Source of the DNA: Planctomycetota bacterium
GTDB taxonomy: Bacteria > Planctomycetota > JAPUJT01
Assembly (NCBI GenBank): GCA_027296055.1
Contig: JAPUJT010000017.1
Span: 1 to 64,000, forward strand
Length of the DNA stretch: 64,000 nt
Reading direction: 5' to 3'
Shown: piece by piece, positions 32,957 through 42,566 of the stretch
Position numbering within the stretch: position 1 is the first letter of the stretch
Layout of the letters: each line of letters starts with the position of its first letter
Translations under genes and position numbers: made by a program
Notes under the pieces: model-generated
Seen by the model: only the letters and a program-made list of their open reading frames with translations
Database searches by the model: none
Told to the model about the DNA's origin: nothing

Positions 32957-33991
32957 CTACGCTCTTCGCAAGATCGCTCCGGACGCGAATCCGGCCCCGA
33001 ACGCGACATCGACGATGAGCCTGTCCTCCGTTCGCGCCCGGGTCTCGTCGTACCCGATCGGGATGGAAGCTGCGGAGGTGTTGCCATACTTGGCGATACC
33101 CTCCGTGTAGACCTTTTCGATCGGGATTTCCAGAGCGTCGGCGACCGCTCGGATGATCCTCACATTGGCCTGGTGCGGGTACACATAATCGATTTCGGGA
33201 AGATCGATCTTCTTGTTCGGGTGCATGTTGTTGTGTTTTCGCAGCACTTCCTTGATGTTGCGGGTCATCGTTCTGACGGCCACCGGGAAAATCTTCTTGC
33301 CATCCATGTGCAGATACGGGCGAGCGGTTGTCTCCGACGGGGAGAATTCGAACGGGTCCGAGCTCTTCCCCTGCTGGCCGAGGACATCGTCCGAGTAGAG
33401 GAGGTGGCCGTACTTGCCATCCGCTTCCGTATGGATCGAAAGAATCTCGCTACTCTTGGAGACTCCCATGACAACGGCCCCCGCACCGTCACCGAGCAGG
33501 ACGCACGTGTTCCGATCCTTCCAGTTGGTGACCAGGGACAGGCCATCAACCCCGACGATGAGGGACGTCAGCTCTCGCCCATAGAGCGCCCTCTCCGCCA
33601 GGATCTTGTTGTGGGCGTCTTCGACGGCATAGACAAATCCGGCACAGCCGGCCGAGACGTCCGAAGCAGAGCAGGACTCGATTCCGAGTTCTTTCTGAAC
33701 CTGGGTGGCCAGACTGGGGAATCGCATCCAGGTGTTGACGGCAACCCGTATGTCCAGGATCTCCCCTGGCAGGACGGACGCATCTTTCAGGGCTCGCTCG
33801 GCCGCCTTCAGCGCCATTCCGAGGACGGTCTCATCCTGGCCCATGATCCTTCGCGTCCGGACCCCGGTTCTACGCTGGATCCAATCATCGCTCGTATCCA
33901 CGACTTTCTCGAGGTCCGCGTTGGTCAGGACTCGCGATGGGGTGTAGGAGCCAAACCCGAGATAGCCGATCTTGTGCGAGACCATGGGCAC
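32957..33991 (-). CDS. fabH: 3-oxoacyl-ACP synthase III (KAS III)
   Basis: 344 residues, full length. Catalytic Cys is in VSAGCAGFVYA (about residue 115), His in YVYPHQANVRI and Asn in AKYGNTSAAS, the KAS III triad. The N-terminal segment SDDWIQRRTGVRTRRI is typical of FabH. It condenses an acyl-CoA with malonyl-ACP. The gene is outside any fab cluster and is paired with a methyltransferase, so it could serve a specialised lipid or ketone product rather than housekeeping synthesis; that is inference. Confidence 0.9.
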   Translation of the reverse strand: MPMVSHKIGYLGFGSYTPSRVLTNADLEKVVDTSDDWIQRRTGVRTRRIMGQDETVLGMALKAAERALKDASVLPGEILDIRVAVNTWMRFPSLATQVQKELGIESCSASDVSAGCAGFVYAVEDAHNKILAERALYGRELTSLIVGVDGLSLVTNWKDRNTCVLLGDGAGAVVMGVSKSSEILSIHTEADGKYGHLLYSDDVLGQQGKSSDPFEFSPSETTARPYLHMDGKKIFPVAVRTMTRNIKEVLRKHNNMHPNKKIDLPEIDYVYPHQANVRIIRAVADALEIPIEKVYTEGIAKYGNTSAASIPIGYDETRARTEDRLIVDVAFGAGFASGAILRRA

Positions 33992-34381
33992 TGTTCCTGG
34001 GACGGAATCCTCCCTGCTCGTCGCTCCGGTCTCCCCTGTCTCCCCATCTGTAGCTGGGTCACGGTGATCGGGAAAGGCGCAGCACAGATGGGAGTCTGAT
34101 CCGGGGGCAATACAGGTAGGACTATATCCCCGGCTCGGAGGGCCTGCAAGGGGGGCCTACCCGCGTTCCTGCGCGCCCTATCCCTACCCGGGGGGTCTCT
34201 CATTCAAATTGAAACCAGTTTCCTGGGCATGGTAAACTACTCGCCTTCGGTCTCAGGGATTAACAAACCGGACTCTCTCGCTATAAGATCCTGGAATCGA
34301 GGATCACTCGGCCTGATCAAACACCTGGTCCATGAGGTCCTCTCCGGAGGCCCTTCCTGGCAACCGCGCTGAAGGAGAAAC
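33992..34381. other. Divergent intergenic region between fabH and the reductase gene
   Basis: 390 bases between divergent genes, with AT-richer sequence around 34200-34270 and a promoter-like pair at 34209-34238. No RNA gene recognised. Confidence 0.4.
34209..34238 (+). promoter_or_regulatory. Possible promoter
   Basis: ttgaaa, 18 bases, taaact; about 145 bases before the ferredoxin reductase gene. Plausible by consensus only. Confidence 0.35.
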
Positions 34382-35743
34382 ATGTCGAGCAGTCTTGGGA
34401 CTGAATCCCGCCCCCTCCGCGTCGCCATCATCGGGAGCGGTCCGAGCGGCTTCTATGCGGCCGAATCACTTCTCGGTTCCGACCTCACCGTGAAGGTTGA
34501 TATGTTCGAAAAACTGCCGCCGCCGTTCGGGCTGGTGCGATACGGCGTGGCTCCGGATCATCAAAAAATCAAAGGAGTCACGCGCGTTTACGAGAAGGTG
34601 GGGGACAGGGAGGGATTCGACTACTTCGGAAACGTGAATATCGGCCAAGATCTGTCGATGGAAGAGATGAAGACCCACTACGATGCCCTCATCTTCGCTT
34701 GCGGAGCCCAGACGGACCGGCGCCTGGAGATCCCAGGGATCGATCTACCCGGCAGCCACACGGCCACCGAGTTCGTCGCCTGGTACAACGGCCATCCCGA
34801 GTTTCAGGACCGAGAGTTCGATCTCTCCCAGGAGGTGGCCTTCGTCATCGGCCAGGGGAACGTGGCGATGGATGTCACACGCATCCTGGCGAAGACGACT
34901 GACGAGCTGAAGAACACGGACATCACCCCCCGTGCCCTCGAAGCCCTGGCAGAGAGCAAGGTCAAGGAGATCCACCTCGTCGGCCGCCGGGGCCCCGCAC
35001 AGACTGCCTTCACCCCGCCTGAAATCAGGGAGTTCGGCGATCTCGAGGCGTGTGATCCGATCGTCCGACCCGAGGACCTCGAGCTCAACGACGCCAGCAA
35101 GGCGGAGCTGGCTGACCGCAAGTTCAGCTCGAAGAAGAAAAACTACGAGATCCTCAAGGGCTACGCGGAAAGGCCGGCCGGCGAGAAGCCCAGGAAATTC
35201 ATCGTCCACTTCTTCCGTAGCCCGATAGAGCTCGTCGGGGACGGCAGGATCGAGACGGTGATCCTGGAGAAGAACCGTCTCGAGGGGGAGCCGGGCAAAC
35301 AGAAGGCCCGGGGGACCGGCGAGACCGTGGAGATCCGGGGCGGCCTGTTCTTCCGGAGCGTCGGCTATCGCGGTGTTCCAATCCAGGGCGTTCCGTTTCA
35401 CGATGCCTGGGGAGTGTTTCCCAACGAGGACGGAAGGATCGAAGGCGCTCCGGGATTTTATGCGGTGGGATGGATAAAGAGAGGACCGAGCGGAGTGATC
35501 GGAACGAACAAGCCCGACAGCCACGCCACCGTCCAGTCGCTACTCGCCGACGTTCCCGAACTCGAGCCGTGCCCCGACCCGGACCCGGAGGCGGTCCGGA
35601 ACATCTTGACCCGGAAGGGAATCCATATAGTCAGCTTTCCGGATTGGAGAAAAATCGACGCCGCCGAAGTCGAGAACGGGAAGAGGCTCGGAAAGCCACG
35701 AGAGAAGTTCGTGACCGTCGAGGAGATGCTGGCAGTCTTGTGA
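34382..35743 (+). CDS. fprA: Ferredoxin/adrenodoxin-type NADP+ reductase
   Basis: 453 residues, preceded by GAAGGAG. FAD-binding motif [18 protein letters not shown] at the N-terminus, then [20 protein letters not shown], the hallmark of adrenodoxin reductase/FprA. The NADPH-binding motif is [16 protein letters not shown], and the [15 protein letters not shown] segment closes the flavin site. It passes electrons from NADPH to ferredoxin for P450s or other oxidoreductases. No ferredoxin gene is adjacent. Its stop overlaps the next start (GTGA). Confidence 0.9.
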   Translation: MSSSLGTESRPLRVAIIGSGPSGFYAAESLLGSDLTVKVDMFEKLPPPFGLVRYGVAPDHQKIKGVTRVYEKVGDREGFDYFGNVNIGQDLSMEEMKTHYDALIFACGAQTDRRLEIPGIDLPGSHTATEFVAWYNGHPEFQDREFDLSQEVAFVIGQGNVAMDVTRILAKTTDELKNTDITPRALEALAESKVKEIHLVGRRGPAQTAFTPPEIREFGDLEACDPIVRPEDLELNDASKAELADRKFSSKKKNYEILKGYAERPAGEKPRKFIVHFFRSPIELVGDGRIETVILEKNRLEGEPGKQKARGTGETVEIRGGLFFRSVGYRGVPIQGVPFHDAWGVFPNEDGRIEGAPGFYAVGWIKRGPSGVIGTNKPDSHATVQSLLADVPELEPCPDPDPEAVRNILTRKGIHIVSFPDWRKIDAAEVENGKRLGKPREKFVTVEEMLAVL

Positions 35744-36459
35744 AGGCTGAATTGAACGAGCCGGCAGAGAAGAAGAGCGAGAACGAAACGGCAATCCAGA
35801 AGACCCGGACCCTGACGGCCAGGTTTCGTCTGGCCGTGTACCTGCTGACCGGGCTCGCCGCGGTCGGCCTCTGGTGCTGGTTCAAGACTCTCCGACTGGA
35901 GATCGTTGGCGAGGAGCACGACCCCTTCAAGCATGGCAAGGGTCCGGTAATCTACACTACATGGCACCGGAGTTTTCTCTTCGGGGTCTATTTCCTGCGG
36001 GGACGGAGAGGCTACACGATGGCCTCACGGAGCAAGGACGGTGAGTGGGCAGCCGGCCTGGTCCAACGGTTTGGAAACAGGACGGTTCGAGGCTCGAGCT
36101 CTCGCCGGGGCGGGCCGGCGCTTCACGGACTCATCGAGAAGCTGAAAGAGGGTAGCTCCGGCAGCCTGGTCACCGACGCGCCACTGGGTCCGGCGCGAAA
36201 GAGCAAACCGGGCATTCTCCTCTGCGCCCAGAAGAGCGGCGTACCCATTCTGCCGATGCAGTTCGCGGCGAAATGGTGCGTCCGCCTCAATTCCTGGGAT
36301 CGCACCATACTGCCGTTGCCGTTCTCTCGGTTCGTCGTCAAGTTCGCCGAGCCGTTCGAAGTGGATCCGGATCTGGAGAAGGAGGAGTTCGATCGCCGTC
36401 TCGGCGAGCTTGATGTGGTGCTGAACCAGCTTACGGACGAGGTGGACGCTTACTTCTGA
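35740..36459 (+). CDS. Lysophospholipid/lipid A-type acyltransferase (DUF374-like)
   Basis: 239 residues from a GTG at 35740 that overlaps the reductase stop; the ORF-track start at 35470 lies far inside fprA. One N-terminal span ([21 protein letters not shown]), then a short acyltransferase domain: [12 protein letters not shown] stands where the HxxxxD-type motif of glycerolipid acyltransferases is found, with [16 protein letters not shown] and [15 protein letters not shown] as later conserved blocks of the DUF374 group. It probably acylates a lipid at the inner membrane. Coupling to a reductase gene suggests co-expression, not shared chemistry. Confidence 0.75.
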   Translation: MKAELNEPAEKKSENETAIQKTRTLTARFRLAVYLLTGLAAVGLWCWFKTLRLEIVGEEHDPFKHGKGPVIYTTWHRSFLFGVYFLRGRRGYTMASRSKDGEWAAGLVQRFGNRTVRGSSSRRGGPALHGLIEKLKEGSSGSLVTDAPLGPARKSKPGILLCAQKSGVPILPMQFAAKWCVRLNSWDRTILPLPFSRFVVKFAEPFEVDPDLEKEEFDRRLGELDVVLNQLTDEVDAYF

Positions 36460-36472
36460 GAGGAGAGGTCGA

Positions 36473-37234
36473 TCAGCCCCGATGAACCGGCTCGGTGGCT
36501 TCGTAGATGTTCCCGCGCCAGGTGAAGGCTCGCGTAGAACTCGAATCGCGCCTCTTGTTCAGGTGGATGAACGGCTCCGCCCCCTCCAGGACCCTTTCTC
36601 CTTCTTCCTTCGACAGAGGGAAGTCGACGCTCACCTTCTCTTCGAGCCTTCCGAAGTTGGCTCTGGCGACCTTCATGATCTTGTCTTCGTCGGCCAGACC
36701 CACAGCGACCGGGAAATAGAGCCTCCCGCCTTCCGCCATGTAGGCTCCCGCCTGTTCCAGCAACTGGACGGTGGTCTCCGTCCCGTCGATGCCGCCCGTC
36801 GGTATCGATGAGGGATACCACCCGAGCATTCTTGCGGGTCTCTCCGAGATCCCCGAGACGTCAGCCATCACTACATTCGCCAGGAGTCCCGATGGAATCG
36901 GATCGAGGAGGCTGCCGTTGTAGATCTCGATTCTGTCCCCGACCTCGTTTAGCTCCGCGTTCATTTTCAGTCGCTCGCACTGCTCGAGGATGATCTCGAC
37001 GGCGTGTACCCGTTTGCACGGCTGCTTGGCCGCCCAGATCGCCAGAGGGCCGACGCCGGAACCGATGTCGAAGACGACGTCGCCTTCTCTGATCTCCATG
37101 GCCTTGGTGAAGAGGCGTGTGGTCGCGTTGGGCCTGAACAGTTCAGGAGACTCGTACAACTGTATCGTGCAGCCCTTGAGCTTGAAGTCCTGGATCGTGC
37201 CCTTCACACCCTTGTCATTCTCCATGGAATTCAC
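36473..37234 (-). CDS. SAM-dependent methyltransferase
   Basis: 253 residues from a GTG, or 250 from the ATG three codons later. Motif I is VVFDIGSGVGPLAIWAA, with HAVEIILEQCERLKMNAE as the acidic SAM-ribose motif and IEIYNGSLLDPIP after it. The later segment NVVMADVSGISE resembles RNA/protein methyltransferases of the PrmA/PRMT-like group, but the substrate is not predictable. Convergent with the acyltransferase gene, 13 bases apart. Confidence 0.75.
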   Translation of the reverse strand: MNSMENDKGVKGTIQDFKLKGCTIQLYESPELFRPNATTRLFTKAMEIREGDVVFDIGSGVGPLAIWAAKQPCKRVHAVEIILEQCERLKMNAELNEVGDRIEIYNGSLLDPIPSGLLANVVMADVSGISERPARMLGWYPSSIPTGGIDGTETTVQLLEQAGAYMAEGGRLYFPVAVGLADEDKIMKVARANFGRLEEKVSVDFPLSKEEGERVLEGAEPFIHLNKRRDSSSTRAFTWRGNIYEATEPVHRG

Positions 37235-37463
37235 GGTTTCTCATGCACAGATACTAAGCTCTTTGCATCGAATGAGCAACGGACCATTTTTCAGGGGGCA
37301 TTCCCCTGGCCGCCCACGGGGGCACGTGCCTGGGTCGCCTCCACCCGATGACCCTCGAGCGAAGAAGCGCACAGACGCAGAGATTGTAGGGGTTGCTCGT
37401 CCTTGCGGCAACGCTGTTGACGAAGATTCGGTCGGAGCGACGCGAGGGACTCGCGCCCGGTTC

Positions 37464-38705
37464 TTATGGCCGACTGCGTCGCCCCCGGCCAGGCGAGAAT
37501 CTGCCGTAAGAAACGGCACGTCGCGGTCGTTGAGTCGGGGACCGATGCTGGGGAGGACGGGAAGCGCCATTCGCCGGAACCGAGGGGGCGCCGGCGCGTA
37601 TGATCCCATGCGGGACCTGGCGCTGCGGGATCCGCGTGCCGATCACCCGCTCCACGGCCGCCAGTTCCTTGCGTTCCGCGATCGAGCAGAACGTGATCGC
37701 TGAGCCCTTGGCACCGGCACGCGCCGTCCGGCCGATCCGATGCACGTAGCACTCCGGCACGTTGGGCAGGTCGAAGTTGACGACGTGCGTGATGTCGTCG
37801 ACGTCGATGCCGCGCGACGCGATGTCCGTGGCGACGAGCACCCTGCATGCCCCGCGCTTGAAGCTGGCGAGCGCTCTCTCTCTCGCCGATTGACCCTTGT
37901 TTCCATGGATCGCGTTGGCGCGTATGCTATTGCGGTTCAGGTACTCGGCAAGCTTGTTCGCTCCGCGCTTCGTTCTCGTGAAGATGAGGACGCGCTGCAG
38001 AGCCGTGTCCTGGAGCAGCCGCGCCAGGAGCACGAACTTCTCGCGCTTCTCCACGCGGTATAGCGATTGCGAGATCGTCTCGACTGTCGTCGCGGGGGGC
38101 GCCACTTCCACGCGGATCGGACGGTACAGAATGTCGCGCGCGAGCGTCGTGATGTCGTGAGGAAGGGTCGCCGAGAAGAACAACGTCTGTCGCTTCCGCG
38201 GCAGTGATGAAATGATGCGACGCACATCATGGATGAAACCCATATCGAGCATACGATCCGCCTCGTCCAGGACCAGAATCTCCACGCGGTTCAGGCGGGC
38301 AATCTTTTGCTGCATCAGATCGATCAACCGGCCGGGAGTCGCCACGAGTACGTCGACGCCCTTGCGTAGCGCACGGACTTGCCGCTGCTGGCTAACGCCG
38401 CCGAACATCGTCGTGCACCGTACGGCCGTATGACGGCCGTACCGGGTGAAGCTGTCGCCGATCTGGGACGTGAGCTCGCGGGTGGGTGAGAGCACGAGCA
38501 CTCGGACTCTTCCCGGCTCCGGCGCCCTTGTCTTCAGGAGGCGCTGCAGGATCGGGAGCGCGAACGCCGCCGTCTTGCCGGTGCCGGTCTGCGCGCAGCC
38601 GAGAATGTCACGCCCCTCGAGGACATGAAGTATCGTCTTCTGCTGGATTGGCGTGGGGCGGTCATAGCCCTCCTCGCGCACCGCTCGCAGTAGGGGACTT
38701 ATCAA
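37464..38705 (-). CDS. rhlE: DEAD-box RNA helicase, RhlE type
   Basis: 413 residues as drawn from a TTG. Motifs in order: Q motif PTPIQQKTIL, Walker A CAQTGTGKTAAF, PTRELTSQIG, DEAD in ILVLDEADRMLDMGF, SAT in FFSATLP, ATDIASRGIDV and HRIGRTARAG. The C-terminal tail is basic and low-complexity. RhlE helps RNA remodelling and ribosome assembly in the cold. RhlE proteins begin MxFxxL; here the frame upstream of the TTG reads IINFEDLT with GGAGG before an ATT codon, so the true start may be ATT at 38729 or 38726. Confidence 0.9.
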   Translation of the reverse strand: MISPLLRAVREEGYDRPTPIQQKTILHVLEGRDILGCAQTGTGKTAAFALPILQRLLKTRAPEPGRVRVLVLSPTRELTSQIGDSFTRYGRHTAVRCTTMFGGVSQQRQVRALRKGVDVLVATPGRLIDLMQQKIARLNRVEILVLDEADRMLDMGFIHDVRRIISSLPRKRQTLFFSATLPHDITTLARDILYRPIRVEVAPPATTVETISQSLYRVEKREKFVLLARLLQDTALQRVLIFTRTKRGANKLAEYLNRNSIRANAIHGNKGQSARERALASFKRGACRVLVATDIASRGIDVDDITHVVNFDLPNVPECYVHRIGRTARAGAKGSAITFCSIAERKELAAVERVIGTRIPQRQVPHGIIRAGAPSVPANGASRPPQHRSPTQRPRRAVSYGRFSPGRGRRSRP

Positions 38706-38975
38706 AGTGAGGTCTTCGAAATTAATAATGTTCAGACGCCTCCAACCTGGGAGAGTGAGAAAAACACGGGTCGGTTTTGTTCGGAATTGCAGGCTTGGTG
38801 GGTCAGCGGCAACCGAAGTAGACTTCCCGAAACGGCTCGTATCTTAACCGAACCCCCGGGGCATTGCAAGATTCATGCCCCGCGGGGTGAATTCCAGGAT
38901 CCTCACTTGGACAGGGAACAGGAGGCATTCCCCTCTGATGCTCTCGATCGCCCTCGGAGGCTTCATCGGGTCCGG

Positions 38976-41483
38976 CTACTCGAAGCGGATGTCGTCAAGG
39001 GCGATCTGCTGGCCTGCGCCTGGCGTGCCGGCGAAGTCGAAGAGAAACTGCACCGAGACGAGGTCGTCCAGATCGACGCCGGTGAAGTTCGAGAGGTCCA
39101 CCTGCACCTCCACGAACCGATCGTAGACCTGGTTGCCGCCCCCCATGTAGTCGGGGAGATAGGTGGTCGTCGGCGCCAGGCGGTCGAACAGAGTGACGGA
39201 GGAGGTCTGGCCCGAGCCGTCCTCCAGCATCACCTCGAGAGTCGCCCAGTCGAAGCCGGTGAGGCTCGTCTGCATGATCCGGAAGATGAAACGCCTCCGG
39301 TTCGAGAGGACCGTATTCGGCGGGATCGTCGTGGTGTAGTTTGCCGAAGCCGCGTTGAAGGAGATGATGCTGTTCTTTATCCCCACAGTCGTGATGGCGC
39401 CGCAGGCTCCCCAGCAGTCTGGAGGATAGACCTTTGCCTCCGACCGGGTCCCGCCAGTAAGAGAGTTGCTCCCGCCCAGGGCGTTGGTGGCGCTCGTGGC
39501 GTCCTGGAAGTCATCGACGAGGACCGACTGCGAGACACCTCGTAGGGAAGTCACGCCGATCTCGTCCGACCCGGCGCTCTCGTTGCCGTAGAGGAATCCT
39601 TCGAGACTGAGATCGAGATTGCCCCACCGCTTCAGGAAGGCGATGACCTGGTTCGCCACGCGGGTCTGTTCCTCAACCCGCGTGATGTAGGGCGGACCTG
39701 GGTAACAGGGAAAGAACACGTCGTCGGGGTGGGGCGCGTCGCTGATCCGGGCATGGTTGCCGCCGTAGAGTGTCACCGATGTCATCGGACCCGTGGCCCG
39801 CTCGATGAAATGGTCACTGATCGGATAGACCAGGTCCGAGTCCATCTCCGCGGCGATGATCAGACTCGGCAGACGTGGCATCGCCGCCGGGACGTCGAAC
39901 CGGGGAGGGGTTGCCGGAGGGATGACCCTGGTGAAGCAGCGGAGATCGTAGGCCATGAAGTAGACGACGCCGGCGATCTGGTAGTTGAGCCCCTGGACGT
40001 GGGCGCCATGAGTCGCTCCCCCACCTCGTGAATGGCCGCTCATGAAAACCCGCTCCTCGTCGATCTTTCCCTCGAAGAGGTCGGCCACCGTCTTGCTCCG
40101 CTGGACCATGTGATCCATGACCCCCTTCATGAACGCCCCGCCCGACTGCATCCCGGCGTCGGCCCCTGAGCCGTCGTAGAAGGCGCTGGGGGGGGGGCAG
40201 AGGGGTGCCTGAAAGGAGACGCAGTCCTGCACGGAGACACAGATGAAATTGTATGACGCGATGTGGGACAGCATGTCGTCGTACTCGTTGAAGTGGAATC
40301 CCCGACCGTGGTGGAGGATGAACATCGGCAGGGGGGTCGTGATCGTCTCGGGGTCCGGCGAGTAGATCGTGATCGCCGTGTTGTAAACCATGTTGTCGAA
40401 GGTGCTCGTGAAGCCAATGACGTTGTCGGAGTAGGTCATGACCGCCAAGGGCCCGAGGCCCTTGAAGTCCTGACCGGCGAGGATCTCCGTCTCGGCGACA
40501 GAGAAGACCGCCAGAGCGCACCGGATCGGGGTCGCAAAGAAAGGCGCCGTCATCGCCCAAAGGGTGAACTCCGAATTCGCCGGCGCCGTTGGATTGCCCG
40601 TGATGTCTCCGGTGGCGCCATCGAGGGCGAGTCCTGCGGGTAGGGTTCCGGAAAGAATGCCCCAGGCGGTCGCTCCGGGGACGGCGTAGGCGACGCCGTC
40701 GGAATAGTCGAGCCCGACACAGCCCGTCTTGAGAGCGACGAAGGGGCCCGGTTCGTTCTGAAGGATGAATGAGGAGATCGTCAGGGGCACCGTCGCCTCG
40801 GAAGTGGAGCCCTCGACGATACCCTTCAGTTCGTAACCGGCCTCGACGGTGATCGGTGTCAGCGAGACCTGGACCATCGACGTCCCCCCGAACGGGGTGT
40901 TTCCGGACTGGACCACCAGCAGGCTCGAGAGGTCCGTGAGTGTCCACTGCAGCGCCCCGCCGACGGCGAACGGGATGGAGTTGAATTCAGTGAGGGTGAA
41001 ATCGACCGGTGGGATGGGATCTCCGGGACCGATCGTTCCGAGGTCAGCTGGATTAGGTCCGACGTTGACCACGAACTCGATGGGATTGGTGACTACAGGA
41101 TCGCTCCTCGCGGAGGTCGCCTCGATTTGCAATGCCCCGATGTCGTCATACGCGAGGCCTCCGAAGACCTCGTTGGTCGTCGATACGGGGAGCACGAGGG
41201 TTCCGAAGAGTGCTCCCGAGCCGTTCGCGACTGCGAGGGTCACGTCCAGGGGTGAGCCGGGAGCGACGGGAGCCCCCGTCGAGCGATCGGTGATCTGGAT
41301 CTCTACAGCGAAGGTCTCGTTCACCACCGTCCCGTCGGGGGGAAGAGTCACGAAGACAATCACGTATGGCTTCGTCTTCTTCTTGCTGCTGCTCTTTTTG
41401 CTGCAGGTGATCCCGGAGAGGATCAGAAGCAGAGCGACGAGGAGGAGAGCGGTTGTCTTGGCCCAGTTTTTTTGTGGCTTCAT
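38976..41483 (-). CDS. Large lipoprotein with alpha/beta-hydrolase domain
   Basis: 835 residues, ATG preceded by GGAG. Lipoprotein signal (LLLVALLLILSGITC) followed by SKKSSSKKKTK. The N-terminal third holds Ig-like beta domains, including a putative Ig segment near residue 290 (GILSGTLPAGLALDGATGDI). The central region is an esterase/PHB-depolymerase-like hydrolase: FILHHGRGFHFNEYDDML with an oxyanion-type HG, the nucleophile in FMSGHSRGGGATHG, and a late His in YGGNHARISD. The C-terminal 200 residues look like a jelly-roll binding module. It probably degrades a polymer or ester at the cell surface. It follows a small lipoprotein gene by four bases. Confidence 0.75.
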   Translation of the reverse strand: MKPQKNWAKTTALLLVALLLILSGITCSKKSSSKKKTKPYVIVFVTLPPDGTVVNETFAVEIQITDRSTGAPVAPGSPLDVTLAVANGSGALFGTLVLPVSTTNEVFGGLAYDDIGALQIEATSARSDPVVTNPIEFVVNVGPNPADLGTIGPGDPIPPVDFTLTEFNSIPFAVGGALQWTLTDLSSLLVVQSGNTPFGGTSMVQVSLTPITVEAGYELKGIVEGSTSEATVPLTISSFILQNEPGPFVALKTGCVGLDYSDGVAYAVPGATAWGILSGTLPAGLALDGATGDITGNPTAPANSEFTLWAMTAPFFATPIRCALAVFSVAETEILAGQDFKGLGPLAVMTYSDNVIGFTSTFDNMVYNTAITIYSPDPETITTPLPMFILHHGRGFHFNEYDDMLSHIASYNFICVSVQDCVSFQAPLCPPPSAFYDGSGADAGMQSGGAFMKGVMDHMVQRSKTVADLFEGKIDEERVFMSGHSRGGGATHGAHVQGLNYQIAGVVYFMAYDLRCFTRVIPPATPPRFDVPAAMPRLPSLIIAAEMDSDLVYPISDHFIERATGPMTSVTLYGGNHARISDAPHPDDVFFPCYPGPPYITRVEEQTRVANQVIAFLKRWGNLDLSLEGFLYGNESAGSDEIGVTSLRGVSQSVLVDDFQDATSATNALGGSNSLTGGTRSEAKVYPPDCWGACGAITTVGIKNSIISFNAASANYTTTIPPNTVLSNRRRFIFRIMQTSLTGFDWATLEVMLEDGSGQTSSVTLFDRLAPTTTYLPDYMGGGNQVYDRFVEVQVDLSNFTGVDLDDLVSVQFLFDFAGTPGAGQQIALDDIRFE

Positions 41484-41487
41484 ATTC

Positions 41488-42021
41488 TTACTCCGGAACC
41501 TCCAGGTACCACTCGCCCGAAATCTTCAAGATCCGGATCTCCGCCATTCCGACGGAGGGACCGGCCTCGAAGGAGGCGAGGGCCAATTGGCCATCGTCAT
41601 CGCTGATCTGGACGCCCCCATCGTCGAGGAGCTGCCCAAGATTCGTCCAGCTGGCGCGGGGCGCCCGCATGAGGAAAGTGCGCCACGCCCAGGCCTGATC
41701 GACTTTCGTCAACCGGGGCGTGCTTGCGAACTTGTCGACGGTCCGGCAGAGGAACGAGAGGTCCTCCCTTCCCACCCCATCGATGATGCTGCGGAGCAGC
41801 ATCTCGGGCGTGGAGCGGTCCGGAGTTACGTCAGATTCCGCCACCAGGGGCGAAGCTTCCCCCAGCGGCTGAAGATTCTCGCTGAAGTCGACGCCTCGTG
41901 CCTCGGCCGGGGCGCCGCCTCCGCCCCCCGAGCAAGATACCAGCAGAAAACCGGCCCCTGCCAGGGCAGGCAACCATGCGCACATTGCGCTCATTCCGAG
42001 CCCTCTGATGAATCGCATCAT
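41488..42021 (-). CDS. Small lipoprotein of unknown function
   Basis: 177 residues from the ATG at 42021 (GGTGGAAGATC upstream). Lipobox in GAGFLLVSC followed by SGGGGGAP. The mature part contains PEMLLRSIIDGVGREDLSFL and WRTFLMRAPRASWTNL, and ends MAEIRILKISGEWYLEVPE, a pattern of small nuclear-transport-factor-2-like or DUF4878-type lipoproteins; not certain. First gene of a two-gene operon with the large hydrolase. Confidence 0.65.
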   Translation of the reverse strand: MMRFIRGLGMSAMCAWLPALAGAGFLLVSCSGGGGGAPAEARGVDFSENLQPLGEASPLVAESDVTPDRSTPEMLLRSIIDGVGREDLSFLCRTVDKFASTPRLTKVDQAWAWRTFLMRAPRASWTNLGQLLDDGGVQISDDDGQLALASFEAGPSVGMAEIRILKISGEWYLEVPE

Positions 42022-42104
42022 GATCTTCCACCCCCTTGGCCCTTTGGATTGAGGCTGCATTATACTATTGGACGACCCAGGAGCCGCAAGACCCTTCGAG
42101 CCGG

Positions 42105-42566
42105 CTAGTTGCTCGAAATCACAATGTCTACTTCGCAGTCGAGTACGTGTAGCAGGTTGAGGATTTGATCCACGGACTTTCGGTAGTTCTTCTGGTCAAG
42201 AAGTCGATAGAACTGCGCCGCTGAAGTGCCCAACCGACGAATCAGCTCTCGTTTGGACAGCGGACTTTCTTTGACGCGCCTCTGGGCTTCAATCGTCAGC
42301 TTGTATAGAAGCATGTCCCGTAGATAGCGCGGATCCTGATTGTACTCGAGAATCTGTTCAACATGGACAGTTCCTTCCTTGCCGGACTCCAGGATGTATG
42401 TAAATCCTTCGTTTGCCAGGTCTTTGTCCACGAAAACTCGAGCCACGGGATCCTTCTTTGAAGGCTGGGGATCCGTCCTCGCGTAGGGTATCGGAAGCGT
42501 CCGATTGGAGAACTTGACTTCGAAGGATTTCTTCCGGTTGTTGTGAGAGACCCTTCGTATCTTCAT
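42105..42566 (-). CDS. HTH antitoxin-like protein
   Basis: 153 residues. The N-terminal half is a beta-rich segment (SFEVKFSNRTLPIPYARTDP). The C-terminal half has an XRE-like helix-turn-helix: SPLSKRELIRRLGTSAAQFY followed by RLLDQKNYRKSVDQILNLL. Its ATG overlaps the stop of the DUF4160 gene (ATGA). A DNA-binding protein coupled to a small DUF4160 protein fits a toxin-antitoxin arrangement with the antitoxin second. Confidence 0.65.
   Translation of the reverse strand: MKIRRVSHNNRKKSFEVKFSNRTLPIPYARTDPQPSKKDPVARVFVDKDLANEGFTYILESGKEGTVHVEQILEYNQDPRYLRDMLLYKLTIEAQRRVKESPLSKRELIRRLGTSAAQFYRLLDQKNYRKSVDQILNLLHVLDCEVDIVISSN

Noticed and set aside
32885-34099. 404-codon plus-strand ORF opposite fabH
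   Set aside because: Shadow; fabH on the minus strand has a full catalytic triad.
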